A stretch of 64,000 nt of DNA from Actinoallomurus iriomotensis (GTDB lineage: Bacteria > Actinomycetota > Actinomycetes > Streptosporangiales > Streptosporangiaceae), in NCBI RefSeq assembly GCF_030269445.1, contig NZ_BSTJ01000002.1, positions 806,001-870,000 of the forward strand, in the 5' to 3' direction. The position numbers and the translations under genes were made by a program. The stretch's first letter is position 1, and every line of letters begins with the position of its first letter. Shown in pieces: positions 42,236 through 50,114 of this stretch. The notes below the pieces were generated by a model. The model saw only the letters and a program-made list of their open reading frames with translations. It searched no databases and was not told where the DNA came from.

Positions 42236-43035
42236 AACGCCAGACGTAGATCGGTGAGGTACGTCATCGGCGGCTCGCCGACCAGGTCGCTGAACCGCCG
42301 CGCCAGGGCGGCCCGTGAGACGCCCGTCCGTGCCGCCAGCGCGGCCACGGTCCACGGATGGGCCGGCTCGCCGTGCAGCAGCCGCAGCGCCGCGCCGACC
42401 ACCGGGTCGCCCTGCGCGCGGTACCAGCCCGGCACCTCGGCCTCCGGGCGGGAGAACCACGCCCGCAGGACGGCGGTGAGCAGCAGGTCCAGCAACCGGT
42501 CGAGCAGCGCCTGCTGGCCCGGCGCGTCGCGGTGCAGTTCCTCGCCGAGCAGCGGCAGCAGCGGTGAGTCCCAGGCGTCGGCCGGGAGCACGAGGCGCTG
42601 CGGCAGCACCCGCGACAGCCGCCCGTTGATCTCACCCTCGAACTCGTAGACGCCGGTGAACAACTCGGTGGCTCCGGCCGCGTCGTCCGTCCGGTCGCCC
42701 CAGGTCCGCAGGCCGAGTGCCATGGCCGCGGACAGCGACTCCCCCTCCGGCGTGGCACAGCGCTGCCCCGGGTGGATCACGACACGGGGCGGCGTCGCCG
42801 GATCGTCGGCGACCGTGTACGGGTGCGGACCGCGGATGACGGCGACGTCGCCGGGACCGAGGCGTACGGCGGCGTCGTCGTCCGGCACCAGCCACGCCTC
42901 GCCGCGCACGACCGACGCCACGGTCAGCGGCGCCCGGTCCTCGATCCGCAGCGACCACGGCGGTGTCAGGATCGACCGCAGCAGGAACGCGTCCCGGGCC
43001 CTCGGCCCGTCGAGCAGGCGCGCGAGCGGATCCAT
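42088..43035 (-). CDS. AraC-family regulator with cupin_6 domain
   Basis: A protein of 315 residues. The N-terminal cupin-type sensor includes LRSILTPPWSLRIEDRAPL, VRLGPGDVAVIRGPHPYTV and LPQRLVLPADAWDSPLLPLL. The C-terminal double helix-turn-helix has PWTVAALAARTGVSRAALARRF and PDATVAAVARQVGYGSAFAL. Members often sit beside and activate small membrane DUF1772 or reductase genes. It diverges from a DUF1772 gene over about 100 bases, where CACTTTAAGTG at 43041-43051 is a short palindrome near the start codon. The last 145 bases are echoed downstream. Confidence 0.9.
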   Translation of the reverse strand: MDPLARLLDGPRARDAFLLRSILTPPWSLRIEDRAPLTVASVVRGEAWLVPDDDAAVRLGPGDVAVIRGPHPYTVADDPATPPRVVIHPGQRCATPEGESLSAAMALGLRTWGDRTDDAAGATELFTGVYEFEGEINGRLSRVLPQRLVLPADAWDSPLLPLLGEELHRDAPGQQALLDRLLDLLLTAVLRAWFSRPEAEVPGWYRAQGDPVVGAALRLLHGEPAHPWTVAALAARTGVSRAALARRFSDLVGEPPMTYLTDLRLALAADLLREPDATVAAVARQVGYGSAFALSAAFKRERGISPQEHRAAAFG

Positions 43036-43138
43036 GCGCTCACTTTAAGTGCCTCGTCGACGGACCTGGACGCACGGACATGCGCACGAGCGTCTCGGCC
43101 ATGGTCGCCGCGCCGCGGCCGGCGGTTCACTGAGCGGC

Positions 43139-43633
43139 ATGAAGATCCTGACAGGGCTCTCCGCCACCGCGACGCTGCTGTTCGCCGCCGCGCTGGCCGG
43201 AGTCTTCTTCGCCTACTCGATATCGGTGATGATCGGGCTCGACGCCGTCAAGCCGGACCATGCCATCGCCGCGATGCGTGCCATCAACGTGAAGATCCAG
43301 AATCCCCTGTTCCTCATGGCGTTCCTGCTGATGCCGGTGGCGGGGGCGGTCACGGGCGTGCTGCTGCTCGTCTCCGGGCAGCGCACGGCGGGCATGCTCT
43401 TCTTCGCTGCGACGGCGGTGTACGTCCTGGGGGTGCTCGTGCCGAGCTTCGCGGTCAACATCCCGATGAACGACGCGCTGGACGCCGCGCGGCCGTCGGC
43501 CGGGGAGACGGCACGTGTCTGGTCCGACTACTCCTCCCGGTGGACCGCGTGGAACCATGTGCGCACCCTGTCGAGCCTGCTCAGCGTGCTCTCCGTCGGC
43601 GCGGGCCTGTTCATCTGGGGCCGTGGCGCCTGA
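43139..43633 (+). CDS. DUF1772 (anthrone oxygenase-like) membrane protein
   Basis: A protein of 164 residues with four membrane segments: LLFAAALAGVFFAYSISVM, FLMAFLLMPVAGAVTGVLL, MLFFAATAVYVLGVLV and SSLLSVLSVGAGLFIWG. The conserved VNIPMNDAL and WSDYSSRWTAWNHVRT segments are typical of DUF1772, whose relatives include anthrone oxygenases. The substrate is unknown. It is divergent from the AraC gene, its probable regulator, and its 3' end overlaps the convergent quinone-reductase gene by 23 bases. Confidence 0.85.
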   Translation: MKILTGLSATATLLFAAALAGVFFAYSISVMIGLDAVKPDHAIAAMRAINVKIQNPLFLMAFLLMPVAGAVTGVLLLVSGQRTAGMLFFAATAVYVLGVLVPSFAVNIPMNDALDAARPSAGETARVWSDYSSRWTAWNHVRTLSSLLSVLSVGAGLFIWGRGA

Positions 43634-44387
43634 CGTGGACCGCGAGGCCGCCGGCGCCGGAATCCAGCTCAGGGCGCAGCTCCATCGTCCGCGTGTAGTC
43701 GCCGCCCGCCAGCGGCCGGTACGCGATCGGCTCGTCGGTGAACAGGGCGCGCAGCCGCGCCGCGTACGCCTCCGTGATCGCGGCGAACCTCGTCTCGCCG
43801 ATCTCGATGGAGTCCCAGACGGCGAACGGCGGCAGCACGTCCATGCCGGTGTAGTAGAGGAGCCCGTGCTGGATCGGGAACAGCAGGTCGTCCAGGTGCC
43901 CGTGGACGCCGCGCGCCGAGAACGACCGTTCGGCGGCGCCGATGGTCAGCGACACCATGGCCCGGCGGCCAGCGAGTGTGCCGTCGCCGTACAGGGCCCG
44001 GCCCTTCGTGCCCACGCCGTACCCGAACCCGTGCGTGAAGACCCGGTCCACCCAGCCCTTGAGCACGGCCGGCATCGAGAACCACCACATCGGGAACTGC
44101 AGGATCAGCGCGTCGGACCACAGCAGCTTCTCCTGCTCCGCGGCGATGTCCGATGCCAGGCGTCCCTCGGCGTACGCGCGGCCGGAGGCGCCGATCACGT
44201 CGAGCCGCTCGTCCGGGTCGTGGCCGGGGAAGTCCCCGGCCACGACGCCGGGCCGCCAGCGCATGGCGTACAGGTCGGAGACACGGACGTCATGACCGGC
44301 GCGGCGCAGCTCGGCGGCGGCGAAGGCGGTGAGCGCGCCGTTGAGGGAGCGCGGCTCGGGGTGCGCGGTGACGATGAGGATGTTCAT
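43611..44387 (-). CDS. NAD(P)H dehydrogenase (quinone), flavodoxin_2 fold
   Basis: A protein of 258 residues. MNILIVTAHPEPRSLNGAL is the flavin phosphate loop, QFPMWWFSMPAVLKGWVDRVF the conserved flavin and dimer segment, and FGYGVGTKGRALYG the NQO-type loop. Such enzymes carry out two-electron reduction of quinones or methylglyoxal-type compounds with FAD. It diverges from an MmyB-type XRE regulator, and its 3' end overlaps that of the DUF1772 gene. Confidence 0.88.
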   Translation of the reverse strand: MNILIVTAHPEPRSLNGALTAFAAAELRRAGHDVRVSDLYAMRWRPGVVAGDFPGHDPDERLDVIGASGRAYAEGRLASDIAAEQEKLLWSDALILQFPMWWFSMPAVLKGWVDRVFTHGFGYGVGTKGRALYGDGTLAGRRAMVSLTIGAAERSFSARGVHGHLDDLLFPIQHGLLYYTGMDVLPPFAVWDSIEIGETRFAAITEAYAARLRALFTDEPIAYRPLAGGDYTRTMELRPELDSGAGGLAVHVRRHGPR

Positions 44388-44505
44388 GTATCCGTTGTCG
44401 CGCCGTCCGGCGCGCGGAACCAGTGCCCGGTGTTTCCACCGGTCGCGGTGTCCTGGTACTCACAGGGCCACGTTCAACACCCGGGAGATGCGCATACTGA
44501 AACGC

Positions 44506-45354
44506 ATGGATGACGACGGCCGGGAGCTCGGCGCGTTCCTGCGCTCACGACGCGCACGGGTGGCCCCCGAGAGCATGGGCATCGCGGTGGGCTCGCGCCG
44601 CCGCGTGCCGGGCCTGCGACGAGAGGAGCTGGCGCAGCTCGCCGGGATCAGCGTCGACTACTACGTACGGCTGGAGCAGGGGCGCGCGACGCAGCCGTCC
44701 CCGGAGATCCTCGACGCGCTCGCGGACGTGCTCGGCCTCGGCCGCACCGAACGCGAGCACCTGCGCGCGCTGACCGCGGCGCCGCGGAAGGTCCGCAGGT
44801 CGTCGCGGCGGCGGCCGGAGCGGGTACGGCCGGAGCTGCAGCGGCTGCTCGACGCGATGTACGGCCTGCCGGCCCTGGTCACCGGGCACCGCCAGGACGT
44901 GCTGGCCTGGAACCGGCTGGGCTCGGAGCTGGCCGGCGGGCTCGACGAGGGCCGGCGCGACCGCAACAACGCGCGTTATCTGTTCCTGGATCCGGCCTCA
45001 CGGGAGACGTTCCCCGACTGGGCGCAGCGCGCGCGGGAGACCGTGGCGGTGCTGCGCCTCGCCGCGGGGCGGCACGCCGACGACGAGCGGCTGCGCGAGC
45101 TGGTCGGCGAACTCTCGGTGCGCAGCGAGGAGTTCGGCGCGCTGTGGGCGTCCGCCGACGTGATGGTGTGCGGGAGCGGGACCAAGCGCTTCCGCCATCC
45201 GGCGGTCGGGGAGCTGACCCTGCGCTATGAGACCCTCCAGCTTCCGGTGTCCGCGGGTCAGACGGGCCAGGAGCTGCACGTGTACAACGCCGAGGACGCC
45301 GGCGCCGAGGAGGCCCTGCGGCTCCTCGGCGCGTGGACGGCCTCGCCGCGCTGA
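44506..45354 (+). CDS. XRE-family regulator with MmyB-like domain
   Basis: A protein of 282 residues. The HTH has VGSRRRVPGLRREELAQLAGISVDYYVRLEQG. The MmyB-like domain contains MYGLPALVTGHRQDVLAWNRLG, RYLFLDPASRETFPDW and RFRHPAVGELTLRYETLQLPVS. The start is taken at 44506, although the ATG at 44488 (MRILKR) is in frame and preceded by GGGAG. It is a paralogue of the regulator at 38.4 kb and likewise diverges from a flavin reductase gene, its likely target. Confidence 0.88.
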   Translation: MDDDGRELGAFLRSRRARVAPESMGIAVGSRRRVPGLRREELAQLAGISVDYYVRLEQGRATQPSPEILDALADVLGLGRTEREHLRALTAAPRKVRRSSRRRPERVRPELQRLLDAMYGLPALVTGHRQDVLAWNRLGSELAGGLDEGRRDRNNARYLFLDPASRETFPDWAQRARETVAVLRLAAGRHADDERLRELVGELSVRSEEFGALWASADVMVCGSGTKRFRHPAVGELTLRYETLQLPVSAGQTGQELHVYNAEDAGAEEALRLLGAWTASPR

Positions 45355-45364
45355 CCCGTCGGGC

Positions 45365-46240
45365 TCAGTCGCGGACGGCGGTGAGCTTGTCCGGGTTCCG
45401 TACGACGTCCAGAGCGGTGATCCGCCCGGCGTCGACGGTCGCCGCCAGCACCGACCGGACCCCGTCCGCGTCCTCCAGCACCAGGCCGACCGCGCCGTTG
45501 ACCAGCGCCGTCCGTACGCGCCGGGGCGGGCGGCGGGTGAAGGCGAGCAGCCACCGCGCGACGTCCTCGACTCCCCGTACGGGCTCCGGCAGGGCGCTGA
45601 CCCGGCCGCCGCCGTCGCCACGGACGACCACGTCCGGATCGAGCAGCGTGATCAGCCGCTTCAGGTCGCCGTCCCGGCATGCCTCGGCGAAGGCCGCGAC
45701 CAGCGCGGCCTGCTCGCCGTGCGTGGGCGGGAACCGCGGAAGGCCACGCTCGACGTGCCGCCGGGCGCGTGAGGCGAGCTGACGCACGGCCGCCGGCGTC
45801 CGGCCGACGACGGCCGCGACCTCCTCGAACGGGAGCCCGAAGACGTCGTGCAGCAGAAACGCGGTGCGCTCGGCCGGGGTGAGCTGTTCGAGGACCACGA
45901 GCAGCGCCATGCTGACCGACTCGTCCAGCGTCACGCGCTCGGCCGGATCGTCGCTCTCGACGAGCGGCTCGGGCAGCCACGTGCCGACGTAACGCTCGCG
46001 GCGGGCGCGGGCGCGGGCGCTGCCCAGTGCGTCGAGCGCGAGCCGCCCGACCGTGCGGGTCAGCCAGGAGGGCAGGTCGCGGATGGCGAGCGGGTCCGGG
46101 ACGCCGCGCAGCCGCAGCCAGGCCTCCTGGACGCAGTCCTCCGCCTCGGCCAGCGACCCGGTCGTCGCGTACGCCACCCGCAGCAGCCGTGGCCGCTGTC
46201 GCTCGAACGCCCACGCGAGCGTCTCCTCGGCCGCCGTCAT
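45365..46240 (-). CDS. ECF41-type RNA polymerase sigma factor
   Basis: A protein of 291 residues. Region 2 has LLRVAYATTGSLAEAEDCVQEAWLRL, and region 4 has LTPAERTAFLLHDVFGLPFEEVAAVVGRTPAAVRQLASRAR. The ECF41 hallmarks are all present: the linker WLPEPLV, a C-terminal SnoaL-like domain with the DGGGR motif, and the terminal NPDKL. In this group the C-terminal domain itself modulates sigma activity in place of an anti-sigma factor. Its ATG overlaps the stop of the NmrA-like gene (ATGA), the classic ECF41 partner arrangement. Confidence 0.94.
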   Translation of the reverse strand: MTAAEETLAWAFERQRPRLLRVAYATTGSLAEAEDCVQEAWLRLRGVPDPLAIRDLPSWLTRTVGRLALDALGSARARARRERYVGTWLPEPLVESDDPAERVTLDESVSMALLVVLEQLTPAERTAFLLHDVFGLPFEEVAAVVGRTPAAVRQLASRARRHVERGLPRFPPTHGEQAALVAAFAEACRDGDLKRLITLLDPDVVVRGDGGGRVSALPEPVRGVEDVARWLLAFTRRPPRRVRTALVNGAVGLVLEDADGVRSVLAATVDAGRITALDVVRNPDKLTAVRD

Positions 46241-46980
46241 CGCGTGGCCGTCAGCCAGGCCGCGAACGGCACCGTGCCCCGCACGTCGGGCCGTTCGGCG
46301 GTGAGCACGCCCGCGCGCAGGGCCCGGCCCAGCCGGCCCGGCAATGGCAGGGGCAGCAGCGGCGCGCGGCGGCCGGTGGCCGAACGCCACGTACGGGCCA
46401 GGTCGCGCGCGTCCGCGATCTCCGGACCGGCGACCGCGACCCGTCCGCGCCGCGCGGGGCCCTCCGCGACGTCGGCGACCGCGCGGGCGGCCTCGGTGGC
46501 GGCGACCGTCTGCAGGCGGGCCCTGGGCACCGGCAGCACGCCCCGGCGTCCGGCCGCGGTCAGCGTCGCGGCGACGTACTCGTGGAACTGGGTCGCGCGC
46601 ACGATGCTCCACGGCACCGGCCCGTTCTCGACCACGCGCTCCTGCTCGGTCTTGACGCGGAAGTAGGCCATCGGCACCCGATCGCATCCGACGATCGAGA
46701 CGCACACGTGATGGCCGACGCCGGCGGTCTCCTCGGCGGCGAGCAGCCGCCGCGAGCCGTCCACCAGGACCCGCCCGGCCCGTTTCGAGGAGTCGTTGCT
46801 CGCGTCGACCACGACGTCGCAGCCCTCCAGCGCGGCCGCCAGCCCGTCACCCGTCTCGAGGTCGACGGGGTACTCGGGCGCGCGGCGGCTGAGCACGCGG
46901 ACCTCGTGTCCCCGCGCTCGCAGCTCCGCCGCGGTGTGCCCGCCGAGTGTCCCCGTGCCTCCGGTTATCGCGATTCTCAT
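46237..46980 (-). CDS. NmrA-like NAD(P)-binding oxidoreductase/epimerase (ECF41 partner)
   Basis: A protein of 247 residues with the Rossmann start MRIAITGGTGTLGGHTAAEL. NADP-type features continue with VRVLSRRAPEYPVDLE and VVVDASNDSSKRAGRVLVDG. The substrate half includes VPWSIVRATQFHEYVA. It belongs to the oxidoreductase/epimerase class found next to ECF41 sigma genes (COE proteins), and it is translationally coupled to the sigma gene. It is probably the main target of that sigma factor. The substrate is unknown. Confidence 0.88.
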   Translation of the reverse strand: MRIAITGGTGTLGGHTAAELRARGHEVRVLSRRAPEYPVDLETGDGLAAALEGCDVVVDASNDSSKRAGRVLVDGSRRLLAAEETAGVGHHVCVSIVGCDRVPMAYFRVKTEQERVVENGPVPWSIVRATQFHEYVAATLTAAGRRGVLPVPRARLQTVAATEAARAVADVAEGPARRGRVAVAGPEIADARDLARTWRSATGRRAPLLPLPLPGRLGRALRAGVLTAERPDVRGTVPFAAWLTATR

Positions 46981-47037
46981 GCCGAGAAGACGACGCCGCC
47001 GCCCGTTGTGTGACATCTCGCAGGTGAGCTCCGGAGC

Positions 47038-47589
47038 TCACCGGCCTCGGGCGCGGAACGCGGCGGTCTTGACGCGGTTCTGGCAGGCGGTGGAGCAGAA
47101 GCGGCGGGTGCCGTTGCGGGAGGTGTCGACGTAGACGCGGTCGCAGTGCGGCGCCGTGCACACGCCCAGCCGGTCGTGGAACTCGCTGCCCAGGACCACC
47201 GCCAGGCCGGTCGCGCAGCCGGCCACCCAGTCGGTGGACACGGTGCCGCCGGAGCCGTGGAAGTGCAGGTGCCACGGCTCGCCGTCGTGCCGGTTCAGGT
47301 GCGGGCGCGCGTGGGTCACCTCGAGCAGGTGGTTGACCTGGTGGGCGGCGGCGTCGAGGTCGCCGCCCGCGACCGCGGTGAAGACGGCGCGCAGCTCGAC
47401 GGCCATCTCGGCGAGGACGGTGGTGTCCTGCTCACCGAGGTCGCCGGCGCCGATCTCGATGAGGGCCGTACGGCGCGCCTCACCGACCGGCGGGGTGTAC
47501 GGGCGGCCGCGCCGCTCCCCCTCGGTGAGCGTGTTCACCAGGCCGACGGCGAGACGGACGACCAAGTCCATGTGACTGTTGAAATTCAC
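47038..47589 (-). CDS. CGNR zinc-finger (ABATE-domain) regulator
   Basis: A protein of 183 residues. The N-terminal ABATE domain has MDLVVRLAVGLVNTLTEG and the helical YTPPVGEARRTAL region. The C-terminal finger reads CTAPHCDRVYVDTSRNGTRR followed by FCSTACQNRVKTAAFRARG; the family's CGNR motif is CQNR here. These proteins are presumed one-component regulators. It diverges from a methyltransferase gene, and an inverted repeat lies between the two. Confidence 0.9.
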   Translation of the reverse strand: MNFNSHMDLVVRLAVGLVNTLTEGERRGRPYTPPVGEARRTALIEIGAGDLGEQDTTVLAEMAVELRAVFTAVAGGDLDAAAHQVNHLLEVTHARPHLNRHDGEPWHLHFHGSGGTVSTDWVAGCATGLAVVLGSEFHDRLGVCTAPHCDRVYVDTSRNGTRRFCSTACQNRVKTAAFRARGR

Positions 47590-47617
47590 TTGACCAGTTA
47601 CACCGCTTCATCTAGTT

Positions 47618-47649
47618 TGTGACTGTCGAAATCATAAACGACAGTTACA
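47618..47649. promoter_or_regulatory. Inverted repeat between the CGNR and methyltransferase genes
   Basis: TGTGACTGTCG at 47618-47628 and CGACAGTTACA at 47639-47649 are inverted copies with one mismatch and a 10-base spacer. A further CAGTTACA-like half-site lies at 47595-47602. The region is AT-rich for this genome. AGGAG at 47649-47653 is the methyltransferase ribosome-binding site, so a bound regulator would block it. Confidence 0.6.
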
Positions 47650-47659
47650 GGAGTCGCTC

Positions 47660-48418
47660 ATGCTCACGACCACGGTGGCACAGGCGTGGATCTCCCGCTG
47701 GGACCGTCAGCAGGAGGGGTACCTGCCCGACCGCGAGGAGCGCTTCACCGCGCTGATCGACGCGGTCGAGGCCGGCGCCGGGCGGCCGGACCCGCTCATC
47801 CTCGATCTCGGCTGCGGGCCCGGCTCGCTGGCCACCCGGATCCTCGACCGCATCCCGAACGCCACCGTCGTCGCGATCGACACCGACCCGCTCCTGCTCG
47901 CGCTCGGCCGGGGCGCCCACGCCGGCCGGATGGCGCTGCGGTTCGCCGACCACGACCTGGGCACCCCGGGCTGGGCGGCCGCGCTCGACCTGGACCGTCC
48001 GGCCGACGCGGCGGTCAGCACCACCGCGCTGCACTGGCTGCCCGAGCCGGCCCTCCGCACCGCGTACGCCGAACTGGCGTCGGCGCTCCGGCCGGGCGGG
48101 CTGTTCCTCAACGGCGACCACCTCGACGTCGGCGAGCCCACGCTGCGCCGGCTCGAACGCGCTCTGGCCGACCGCGCCACGCGCCGCCGGTTCGGCGACG
48201 ACCGGCCCGAGGACTGGCGGCAGTGGTGGGACGCCGCCGCGGCGGACCCGGCGCTGGCCGCGCTCACCGCGGCCCGTACGGCCGCCGCCGGGCACCACGG
48301 CTCGGAGTCCGGCGGGCTGGCGGTGCACGTCGCGGCGCTCCACGACGCGGGCTTCGGCGAGGTGGGCCCGCTCTGGCAGAACGGGAACAACCGCGTGCTC
48401 TGCGCGGTCCGCCGCTGA
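47660..48418 (+). CDS. Class I SAM-dependent methyltransferase
   Basis: A protein of 252 residues. Motif I is LILDLGCGPGSLATRILDR, motif II VVAIDTDPLLL, and later motifs include AAVSTTALHWLPEPALRTAYAEL and LRPGGLFLNGDHL. This is the Methyltransf_25/12 pattern for small-molecule methylation. AGGAG lies 6 bases before the ATG at 47660. It is divergent from the CGNR regulator, which probably controls it. Confidence 0.85.
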   Translation: MLTTTVAQAWISRWDRQQEGYLPDREERFTALIDAVEAGAGRPDPLILDLGCGPGSLATRILDRIPNATVVAIDTDPLLLALGRGAHAGRMALRFADHDLGTPGWAAALDLDRPADAAVSTTALHWLPEPALRTAYAELASALRPGGLFLNGDHLDVGEPTLRRLERALADRATRRRFGDDRPEDWRQWWDAAAADPALAALTAARTAAAGHHGSESGGLAVHVAALHDAGFGEVGPLWQNGNNRVLCAVRR

Positions 48419-48460
48419 CCACGCGCCCGGCCGGCATCGCGCGCCCGGTACAGTGATCAC

Positions 48461-48568
48461 GATCCGAATGCTCCCTGGGAACGGCGTCGCAGAACGGGAG
48501 CCCGCCGCGGTTCGCGGCGGTGGAGGGGCGACAACCGTTGTTCGCATGCCCTTCCGGAGGTTCCTCTC
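48461..48568 (+). ncRNA. Candidate structured 5' leader before the LLM gene
   Basis: A TACAGT at 48449-48454 could be the -10 element of a transcript starting near 48461. In the following ~108 bases GCTCCC at 48470-48475 can pair with GGGAGC at 48496-48501. Directly next to it a perfect hairpin with arms 48502-48509 and 48513-48520 (CCGCCGCG) can form. A further near-palindrome around GACAACCGTTGTTC lies at about 48530-48543, before the GGAGG ribosome-binding site. It matches no riboswitch class that I can name and may instead include a terminator for the upstream gene. Confidence 0.35.
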
Positions 48569-49408
48569 ATGAACGTGGGTCTCGGCCTGCCGATCACCGA
48601 TCCGCCGTCGTTGCTCTCGTGGGCGCGGCGCGCCGACGCCGGCCCCTTCTCGACGCTCGGCCTGCTCGACCGTCTCGTCTACGCCAATCCCGAACCGCTC
48701 GTGACACTCGCCGCCCTCGCCGGAGCCACGACGCGCGTCCGGCTACAGACCGAGGTGCTCCTCGGCCCGCTGCGCGAGACGGCGCTGCTCGCCAAGCAGA
48801 CCGCGACGCTGGACCTGATGTCCGGCGGCCGGTTCACGCTCGGCGTCGGCGTCGGCGGGCGGGCCGACGATCACGTCGCCGCCGGCACCGACATCCGGAC
48901 GCGCGGGCGCCGTATGGACGCGCAGCTCACGACCCTGCGGCGGGTCTGGTCGGGAGAGCCGTACGGTGAGGGTGCCGGCCCGATCGGCCCGGCGCCCGCC
49001 CGCGAGGGCGGCCCGGAGGTGCTCATCGGCGCCTTCGCCCCGGCCGCCCTCGAACGCGTCGCCCGCTGGGGCGACGGCTTCCTGTGCGCCGCGCCGCTCC
49101 CGATGGCCGACGGGCTGTTCCGCAGCGTGGAGCGCTCCTGGTCGGCGGCGGGCCGCGCGGGACGGCCACGTCTGGTCGCCCAGGTCAACGTGGCCCTTGG
49201 CCCGGACGACACGATCGAGGACGGGCGGGCGGCGATCGGCGCCTACTACCGGTTCCTCGACAACCCGGGTCGCGTCGGCCTGCTCACCACGCCGCGGGAG
49301 ATCCGTGCCGCGGTCACCGCGTTCACCGGCCTCGGCGCGGACGAGGTCATGCTGTACTGCTGGGCCCGCGACCCGGACCAGGTCGACCGGCTCGCCGACG
49401 TGCTGTGA
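48569..49408 (+). CDS. LLM-class flavin/F420-dependent oxidoreductase
   Basis: A protein of 279 residues with the luciferase-like barrel. The N-terminal MNVGLGLPITDPPSLLSWARRAD, the strand TRVRLQTEVLLGPLRETALLAKQ, and LDLMSGGRFTLGVGVGGRADD are family signatures. Lack of the extended luciferase loops suggests an F420- or FMN-dependent reductase or monooxygenase. GGAGG precedes the ATG. It is followed by a strong bidirectional terminator and a convergent TetR gene. Confidence 0.88.
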   Translation: MNVGLGLPITDPPSLLSWARRADAGPFSTLGLLDRLVYANPEPLVTLAALAGATTRVRLQTEVLLGPLRETALLAKQTATLDLMSGGRFTLGVGVGGRADDHVAAGTDIRTRGRRMDAQLTTLRRVWSGEPYGEGAGPIGPAPAREGGPEVLIGAFAPAALERVARWGDGFLCAAPLPMADGLFRSVERSWSAAGRAGRPRLVAQVNVALGPDDTIEDGRAAIGAYYRFLDNPGRVGLLTTPREIRAAVTAFTGLGADEVMLYCWARDPDQVDRLADVL

Positions 49409-49414
49409 GAGACC

Positions 49415-49443
49415 GCCCGGGGACCCCTCGGGGGTTCCCGGGC
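49415..49443. terminator. Bidirectional GC-rich terminator
   Basis: GCCCGGGGACCCC at 49415-49427 pairs with the segment ending GGTTCCCGGGC at 49443 with one mismatch and a tiny loop. It lies between the convergent LLM and tetR genes. Confidence 0.75.
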
Positions 49444-49449
49444 CGTCCC

Positions 49450-50043
49450 TCAGCGGGACGGGAGGGCGAGACGCTCCGCGGCGCGTACGACGAAGGCGCG
49501 ACGGCGGGCACGCTCGGCCGGGTCGGCGGCGTCGGCGCCGGTGAGCATGTACGCGACCTGCGGCACGGAGAACCACCAGGCGGCGAGCGCGATGATCAGG
49601 AAGGCCAGGTGAGCGGGGTCGAGCTCGTCGTCGAGGACGCCGTCGCGCTGGGCGGCCGCGAAGGCCTCGACCTTGTCGCGGTAGTGCGCGGTGCGGTTCT
49701 TCTCGTCGGCCGGGGGCCCGCCGGCCAGGCCCTCCCACTGGAGCAGCCGGGCCAGGTGCGGGTGCGCGGCGTGGTAGTCGAACGTGCGCCCGGCGAACTC
49801 CCCGATGTCGGCCAGGCCCCCCGGCGGCAGGTCGACTCCGGCGGCGAGCTTGTCCAGCTCGTCGCGGAGCACGGTCTCGAACAGGGCCTGTTTGTCGCCG
49901 AAGTACTTGTAGAGGCGCTCTTTGTTGATGCCGGCCCGCTCGGCGATCCGGGCCATGGTCGTGCCGTCCGGGCCGCGCTCGGCGAACTCGATGGTCGCCG
50001 CCTCCTTCAGGCGGCGTCGCGTCCCCTCGGTGTCCCAGGCCAT
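49450..50043 (-). CDS. TetR-family regulator
   Basis: A protein of 197 residues. The helix-turn-helix is in KEAATIEFAERGPDGTTMARIAERAG-type sequence around residues 13-45 and is followed by INKERLYKYFGDKQALFETVL. The ligand domain includes FDYHAAHPHLARLLQWEGLAG and AFLIIALAAWWFSVPQVA. It diverges from the DUF2332 gene, and a clear palindromic operator lies between the two starts, so autorepression and control of that gene are likely. Confidence 0.9.
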   Translation of the reverse strand: MAWDTEGTRRRLKEAATIEFAERGPDGTTMARIAERAGINKERLYKYFGDKQALFETVLRDELDKLAAGVDLPPGGLADIGEFAGRTFDYHAAHPHLARLLQWEGLAGGPPADEKNRTAHYRDKVEAFAAAQRDGVLDDELDPAHLAFLIIALAAWWFSVPQVAYMLTGADAADPAERARRRAFVVRAAERLALPSR

Positions 50044-50065
50044 GGGGTCAGAGCTTAGGCCATTC

Positions 50066-50085
50066 CAACGGCAACGTTGCGGTTG
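50066..50085. promoter_or_regulatory. TetR operator palindrome
   Basis: The 20-base CAACGGCAACGTTGCGGTTG is palindromic in 9 of 10 base pairs and lies midway between the divergent tetR (start 50043) and DUF2332 (start 50115) genes. Confidence 0.7.
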
Positions 50086-50114
50086 CGGGGCGCTCCCGGC
50101 GGTAGGTTCGGACG

